Shown: positions 57,981 to 64,000 of the stretch, in pieces
Numbering within the stretch: position 1 is the stretch's first letter
How the letters are laid out: each line of letters starts with the position of its first letter
Assembly (NCBI GenBank): GCA_029207755.1
Contig: JARCOQ010000017.1
Coordinates: forward strand, 7,886,945 to 7,950,944
Origin: Chamaea fasciata
Taxonomy: Eukaryota; Chordata; Aves; Passeriformes; Sylviidae
Direction: 5' to 3'
DNA: 64,000 nt
Notes under the pieces: model-generated
What the model was told of the DNA's origin: nothing
Database searches by the model: none
Seen by the model: only the letters and a program-made list of their open reading frames with translations
Made by a program: the position numbers and the translations under genes

Positions 57981-60900
57981 GTCAAGGGCGATGGGGAACG
58001 GGAAAGACTAGAGCAGAACGGCGGTAACAAGCCTAGCAGGGTCCGTGCAGGGTCCACGCAGGTCTGTGCCCTTCCCTCCCTCCCGACTCTACTCCGGCCC
58101 GGGTGTCCCGCAAATGAAGTCTGGTGCTATTTAAAGCTTTCCCGGTAGAGGAGGGTGGACAGCTGGGCCGGGAGCGTGTGCCCACGTCCTGACAGGGTGA
58201 GGGGATTTCAGGAGGCTCAGACAGAAAAAGGGCTTCTGGGTTTCGGGAATCCTGCACTCTTGGCTCTTAAGGGTAGAGACACCCCCACCCCCCAAACAGC
58301 TGTCCCCAAAGTCTCAGGAAACGGGTCTGTGTGATTCCCACGGGCACACAGCCCTCTGGGTGAGACGGCATCACTGTGCTCCGCTGTGCCACAGTGCCTC
58401 AGGCTGTCCTGGCTCCCAGCACTGCTGTAGCAATACCAACACAGGTCCCCCGGGTCAGACACACAGACACATAGCTGAGCCGCTACAGAATCACAGAATT
58501 AACTAGGTTGGAAAACACCTCGAGAGCATCAAGTCCAACCTATGACCTAACACCACCTTATCAGTTAGACCCTGGCACTAAGTGCCACATCCAGTCTTTT
58601 TTTAAATACCTCCAGGGACGGTGGCTCCACCATCTCCCTGGGCAGCACATTCTAGAGCCCAATCACTCTTTCTGTGAAGAATTTTTTCCTAATGTCGAGC
58701 CTAAATTTCCCCTGGCGCAGCTTAATGCTGTGTTCTCTTGTCCTGAACACACTGGGGAGCTCCTGCTCCTGAATGCCCAGGATGCTGCTACCACTTGCAG
58801 CACCTGCAGCCCCCTTCGCACCCATCTATTGGCACCCACTGGTTTGGATAGAGGCACCTGTGCTTTGAGAAATCTGCTTTTTGCTAAATCTGGTGAGGAT
58901 GAAAACCCTGGGTTGACTGGGATAAGGAGGAGCCCTGATCCTGGCTTCTGAACACACTTATTGTCAGCAAGTTTGGCTCCATGTCAACCAGGAGATTCCA
59001 CTTGTACAGTCTGTGTTCCGTAGCACAGGGCTGTGCTGCTCACAGAGGGGGAGGCTGGGAGGGAAAGGGCTTGTCTGTGCTCTGTCCCCACTTCACAGTT
59101 CCCATGACCCTTAGTTATGGACTGTTCAAGCAGCTCTCACGTTGTGGTGGGGACAGTGACAAGCCCACTGCCCTTCACTGGGCCCATATTGAAGAGTCAC
59201 CTTGCCCAGAGAGCCAAGAGCAATATTTTTATTTGGATCTGGGAATGGTGACCTCATGGGCTGCTGTTTCCATTTAGCACTGGTCCAAGGAGGGCTTGGT
59301 GACTACCAGAGCTGGTACTAGGAAGGGCATGGCCAAGGGGAGACATGGTATGGGGCAGCAAGCTGAGTATTGCTCACTGATCTACTCAGTCCCTTGCTGG
59401 CACTGATCTTGCCATGTGCATTCCTGCACAGAATGCTTTTGCTTATTCTGGTGATTAATACATCACTGCAGAGCAGTCAGGGATCAGTGGCCCCCAGTGA
59501 TGATGAATGATGCCTCATCGCTCCAGCACAATGCCCAGGGTGGCAGGGACGTGGGTGCTGGTGTTCCAGCACACAGCCCTGCCTGGGCTGAGAGCAGAGC
59601 AGAGCAGAGCAGCCTGCATGTGTCTGGGGCATCAGACACCCTCTGCCACTGAATCTACACTTGCTCTTACCAATTTGTCAGCAGCCGCAGCACAGTGAAG
59701 CTGCTGGAGGCCTGGCTGAGGCAGAGGAACACCCTGGACATTCCTGGGCTCACTCAGCAGCGTGTGTTGGGGTGGGGGCACACAGCAGGGCCAGTGAAAG
59801 GCCCCCTGAGAGCAGAGCTGAGTGCCGGGCTTTGCTCTGCTGCTGGGTGCTGTGAGACACAGGCTGGCACAGCTCTGGCAGCACATGTGATACCACGGAG
59901 GCAGCTCCACGGCACAGCAAAACACAGAGCTGGATCAGGAGGGCAAAACGTCTCTGTGAGCTTGGCTGCCAAAGCTGTGCCCTTCTCACAGCACACGACG
60001 GGAGCCCAGCCCTCAGAGCACTCCTGGAAGGGTGGATGCTCAGAGTCTGGCACGGTCACTGTGCCCTCCTAGAGAGATGCTCTGCCTGACACATCTGGGA
60101 GCACAGGGCAGTGTGGGTGGGGGAGGCTCAGACCCCTCACCACGGTCCCACCCCAGGGCTCGGGATGGGCTACAGCCCCACCTCCTTCCCAAGGGTCGGG
60201 ACGGCGTGATGTGGTCCCAGGGTCAGAGCTGTACCTGCCACTGTCTTTGCAGATCTGGTGCTGGAGACGTGGGACCTGCACTGCGACCGCAATGGGCGGG
60301 AGCACCGGACGGCGGACATGGGCTGCAAGCAGCTGGTGGTGCGACGGGGGCAGCCCTTCACCATCACCCTGCGCTTCTCGGGCCGCGGCTACGAGGAGGG
60401 CGTGGACAAACTCTCCTTCAACGTCGAGACTGGTGAGCGCCCCCACGTTTGTGTCGCGACCCTCTGCCCCCGCCCCAGGGCTCACCTGTGCTCCCACGGG
60501 GCTGTGCCACGGCACCTGCCCCATGTCACACAGTCCCCGTTCCTCACTTGGCAGAGGCTGGTGCTGTGAACAGCTTTTATATCACAACAAGGAAAAAGGT
60601 AGAAACTCGTTTCCTTAATGAGAGCAGAAGAGAAGTGATAAAGAAATAAAACAAAAAGCCACCAGCATCATCACCTCCTCTCCCTCCTCCTCCTCCCAGG
60701 GCTGAGCCAGACTAAGGGCATGTCAAAGCTGTCAGCTCACCAGCAAGTACCTTGGCTGCGACCAGGATCCTGCCCTACCCTCCTGCCCCTCTGAGAAACA
60801 CCAGCACAGTGCATCTTTTTAGCCGGAGGCATCACAGCATTTCTGCTGATGGCCTTTACACCCAGCCCTGCTGCCCCTCGGACCACCCAGAGTGGGATTT

Positions 60901-63900
60901 GCTCAGGAAACACAAACACTGGAGAAAGGAAATGTTCCCACAGAGACCCCCCAGCGCAGCCCCCCAGGCCGGGCCGGGGCTGGGCTGTTGCTCTCACAGC
61001 CAGGGCTGGGTGCAGCCACCGGGCAGGGGCTCAGCCCCGCCAGCTCAGAGCAAAGGGAGAGGAAACTATTTCTCAGGCAGGAGTTATTTTAGGGCTGAAG
61101 CACCATGCTGAGTCAACCCGGCCAGAATTCAAAGTAGAACTGCAACCAAGTTTCCTCGCAGAGTAAAACTCTCCTTTTTCCATCCCAAAAGCTCCGGTGA
61201 CAAAACAAAACCCAGCACCTCCCAGCTTCACCCTAAACCAGCAGCTCCCTTGGTGCCCTAGGAGCTCCATGGAGGCTGCCCACCCACTCCCATCCCTGTG
61301 TTTCTCCAGGCCATGCTACAGCCAGGCAGTCCTGGACTGGTTTTGCAACAGGAGTAGCCACAGGCACAGCCTCCCAAGCCAAGGCAAGGGTTGGCAGAGG
61401 CTCCTCCGGGCTGGAGCCCGGCCCCAGCGTTGCAGAAAGAGGGCAAAGGTGCTTTGGTGCTCGCAGAGGCACGTGGCACTGCCACCCCACCGGCAGTGGC
61501 CCCAGCACATTGCTCACTGGGGCCGGGCCTGTCAAGGCAGGGACTGGCAGACCTGTCCCTCCATCCTGGGGCGGCAGAGCCACCGAGGTCGTCTGCCGCC
61601 TCCCACAAGGAAGATTGAAGGAAGAATGGAGTGAAAATAGAGCTGTGTTTTTGCAGCTGCCGGGTTGACAGAGCCCCGTACAGGTGCCAGAGTCCAGGGG
61701 GATGTTGTGGGCTGTGGAGGCAGGAGGAGGAGGAGGAGGAAGAGGAGGAGGAGGAGGCAGGCTCCTGTGTCTGCCCAGCCTATGACAGCGCCGGGCTGGC
61801 TCTTGCCCAAAGAACTCCGTGAACTCAGCCCAGCCTGCCCGAGAGGAGAAACTGTGTCACTTTCATGAGTTCACGAGTATTTTTGGTGACTGGCCTGTAG
61901 GCGAGGGCTGGCCGGGGACCAGCGGGGCTGTGCTCCGGCACGGAGAGGGGACAGCAGTGGCACCACTGCCTCGGCTGCCGGCCAGGCACTGCACGGCCAG
62001 CGAGCTGCAGGGCCGGGCTGGGCGTCACCGCTCCGGGGAGCGGGTCTGGAGCTGGCTCCGTGCAGGTGGCTTGGCCATGGCTGCAGCTTGGAGGGGCCAG
62101 CAAGGATCACACTGTCCCAGGCTCGGCGCTCTGGCCACTGAGGTCATCCCTATTGCTGGGATGTTTGCAGCAACGCCTGAGGCTGCACACAGGACTGGGG
62201 CACTCAGTGAAGGGGGTCTGGGCTCTGCCAGCCTGCATGCTGTGTGTGCTTGACAGCACTGCTTGGAGGAGAGGCAGGAGCAGGTGCATCTGAGAACAGA
62301 GACCTGGCCCTGGGGTGAGCAGCTGGGCAATCACCCCTGTGCTCTGCTGGCCCCCCACAGGGTGAGTCTGCCCCTTCCCAAACAGTGGGAGACATTCCTG
62401 AGCTCCCAGCAGCTGGGCTACCCTGTGCCCTCAGTACCTGACAAACTACATGGTGAATGTTCCCAGACTGTGACAGTCAAGATCCAGGCAGCTCCCTGCA
62501 GGGCAGGGAGGCTTGGAGCAGCTGCCCTTGGTGCAGCCTCCATGGCACAGGGCTCCCAGGGACTCTGGAGCACTGGGAGAACTGACCTACTCCTTCTTGA
62601 CAGGGCCCTGCCCCAGTGAGACATCAGGAACCAGCTCCCACTTTGTCATGACTGACTGCCCAGAGGAATCATGTTGGAGTGCTGTGATGCAGCAGCAGGA
62701 TGGAGAATCCCTCTCTGTCTCGCTCTGCTCCCCACCCAACGCTCGTGTCGGCCGCTACAGCATGACCCTGGAGGCCTGCACTGACTACCAGGGCTCCAGC
62801 TACCAAATCGGGGACTTCATCCTTCTCTTCAACCCCTGGCACCCAGGTGAGGCTTTCACCTCTCTAAGCCCAGGGATTCCAAGGCTCAGGAAAACACAAA
62901 ATGCTGATCTAAACACAGTTTTAAGCAGAAAGCCTCACTTTGCTTCCATGTCCACACAATCCCTGCAGTAGGTCAGGGCCAAGAGCACCATCCCCACCCT
63001 ACAACATACACAGCCCCTTTGCCAACACCCCAAACACCCAATGGCCTGTCCAGGCTGCCCCCACCATACTGTAGCCATGGGAGCTCACCACAGTGGTGTT
63101 GGTGTGAAGCCCTGGGCAGTCCCTGGCACCAGCTCCTGGCCAGGCAGGGGACAGGGGAAAAGCCTTTAAATGTCCCTAATTGCCCCTAGTTGTCCCCACT
63201 TGCCCCTGGCTGTCCCTAATTGCCCCCATGAGATCCATTCTCACCCAGGCACCTGGCTATGGACTCAGTGACATGGATATCACAGTCCTGGTGAAATTTG
63301 GGCAGCCAGACCCAGAGGGGAGGTTCAATTCAGTGCCGTAAGGTTCAACAGCCCTGGGATTTTCCTCTCTCCATGTCCTTCCCCTGCTCCTGGACCGTCT
63401 GGTTTCCTGGATCTCAAATGTCCCACGCTGGATCTACAGAGATAAGGGGCCATAGGAAGCTCTGCTCAACCAGGGCTGTGCTGAGCAGTGGGGGTGGACG
63501 TCTGGGGTTTCCTTCTGCAAACATTTCCAGTAAATGTTGATTTCCACAGCAGTAGCTGCTGTGAGTGAAATGGCTTTGGCCGTGCTGAGCTAGCACATCC
63601 ACTCCCACTGCTCACTGCACCCCCAGGGAGGTCTCCCCTCCTGAGAAGAGATCCATCTCCATTAAATAAAAGGGAGGAAAGGCAGAGACATGAGAAAGAA
63701 TGAAAAGCAAACCACAAACTCGCTGAAATTTTCCCATCAGTTTAAATCAACCTGGGCTGAAATTCCCCACCAGCTGGTTTAAGGCATGAGCAGTTCCAGC
63801 CCCTCGTGCCTCATTTCCCACTGGATCAATCCACAGGGAGGGGTCAGGAAGCTGGTTGTGCAGGGCAGAGCCCTGTCACCATCACTTGCTGTTCCCACAG

Positions 63901-64000
63901 AGGACACGGTTTTCATGCGTGATGAGAATGAGCGACGTGAGTACGTCCTGTCCCAGCACGGGCTTATCTACCAGGGCACCTGTGATTACATCTTCTCCAT
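57822..64000 (+). CDS. TGM2: protein-glutamine gamma-glutamyltransferase 2 (partial, N-terminal)
   Basis: This is a calcium-dependent, GTP-binding transglutaminase that cross-links glutamine to lysine side chains, in cytosol and extracellular matrix. The coding exons seen are 57822-57831 (MAE, in CACCATGG context), 60253-60432, 62604-62846 and 63901-64000, where the window ends. They give about 177 residues with matching phases. The N-terminal beta-sandwich is clear: HRTADMG, VVRRGQPF and GRGYEEGVD in exon 2, YQGSSYQIGDFILLFNPW in exon 3, and NERREYVLSQHGLIYQG in exon 4. The 10-nt first coding exon matches the known TGM2 structure. The catalytic Cys-His-Asp core lies beyond the window. TGM2 is chosen over other transglutaminases because of MAE+LVLE and the neighbouring KIAA1755. 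Intron 1 holds a CR1 element. Confidence 0.93.
58488..58810 (-). mobile_element. CR1 LINE 3' fragment in TGM2 intron 1
   Basis: The plus strand starts with CAGAATCACAGAATTAACTA followed by GGTTGGAAAACACC, the reverse complement of a CR1 3' end with its two-copy terminal octamer. Blocks for the 3' UTR (CACCTTATCAGTTAGACC, TACCTCCAGGGACGGTGG, TTTCTGTGAAGAATTTTTTC) follow. It is truncated near 58,800 and is a different insertion from those beside the BPI genes. Confidence 0.92.
59591..59611. repeat. (AGAGC)n pentanucleotide repeat
   Basis: Four perfect AGAGC units lie within TGM2 intron 1. It is a short simple repeat with no other feature attached. Confidence 0.85.
61719..61758. repeat. (GGA)n repeat in TGM2 intron 2
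   Basis: About 40 bases of GGA/GAA triplets, purine only on the plus strand. Translation in some frames gives long Glu or Arg runs that are not coding. Confidence 0.9.
63171..63230. repeat. 20-bp tandem repeat, three units, TGM2 intron 3
   Basis: Three adjacent 20-base units share TGTCCC and TTGCCCC with small changes. They lie in the intron between the exons ending at 62,846 and starting at 63,901. Confidence 0.85.

Overview
This window is vertebrate nuclear DNA, almost certainly from a bird. The genes have many short exons with GT-AG introns, the spacing is compact and GC-rich, and the interspersed repeats are CR1-type LINEs with the avian/sauropsid 3' end. Frame-checked splicing gives four complete protein-coding genes, one partial gene and one pseudogene. 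From left to right they are CDK5RAP1 (minus, 13 coding exons, 566 aa), BPI copy A (minus, 15 exons, 474 aa), a broken piece of CDK5RAP1, BPI copy B (minus, 15 exons, 479 aa), KIAA1755 (plus, 14 coding exons, 1199 aa) and the first four coding exons of TGM2 (plus, running off the right end).

Layout. 1-5.2 kb is gene-poor flank. CDK5RAP1 fills 5.2-11.75 kb and starts in a CpG island. A CR1 element separates it from BPI copy A (12.8-19.6 kb). A tandem segmental duplication of about 12.65 kb starts inside CDK5RAP1 exon 5 (about 9,378) and ends about 2.4 kb upstream of BPI copy A. The second copy (about 22,029-35,237) carries the CDK5RAP1 relic, the same CR1 element and BPI copy B. A gap with a CpG island and a striking polypyrimidine tract leads to KIAA1755 (38.2-49.8 kb), then about 7.5 kb of apparently empty sequence, then the TATA/CpG promoter of TGM2 (57.4 kb onward).

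The strongest signal is in the BPI pair. The two copies are nearly identical in introns, and in coding exons 8-12 and 15. By contrast exons 2-5, 13 and 14 differ at up to about 20% of bases, mostly amino-acid-changing, and the difference stops at the exon edges. The roughly 50 bp just upstream of the TATA box has diverged in the same way. This looks like accelerated, exon-targeted divergence of a duplicated antibacterial LPS-binding protein and its promoter, or like conversion that homogenised everything except the selected segments.

Functions. CDK5RAP1 is a mitochondrial tRNA methylthiotransferase, the BPI pair are secreted innate-immune lipid/LPS-binding proteins, KIAA1755 is a RhoGEF-related scaffold without an evident DH-PH module, and TGM2 is a calcium-dependent transglutaminase. 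They share no pathway. The order BPI-KIAA1755-TGM2 matches the human 20q11.23 neighbourhood, while CDK5RAP1 lies in the human BPIFB cluster several Mb away. All splice sites, counts and homology calls here were made by reading the sequence; no search was run.
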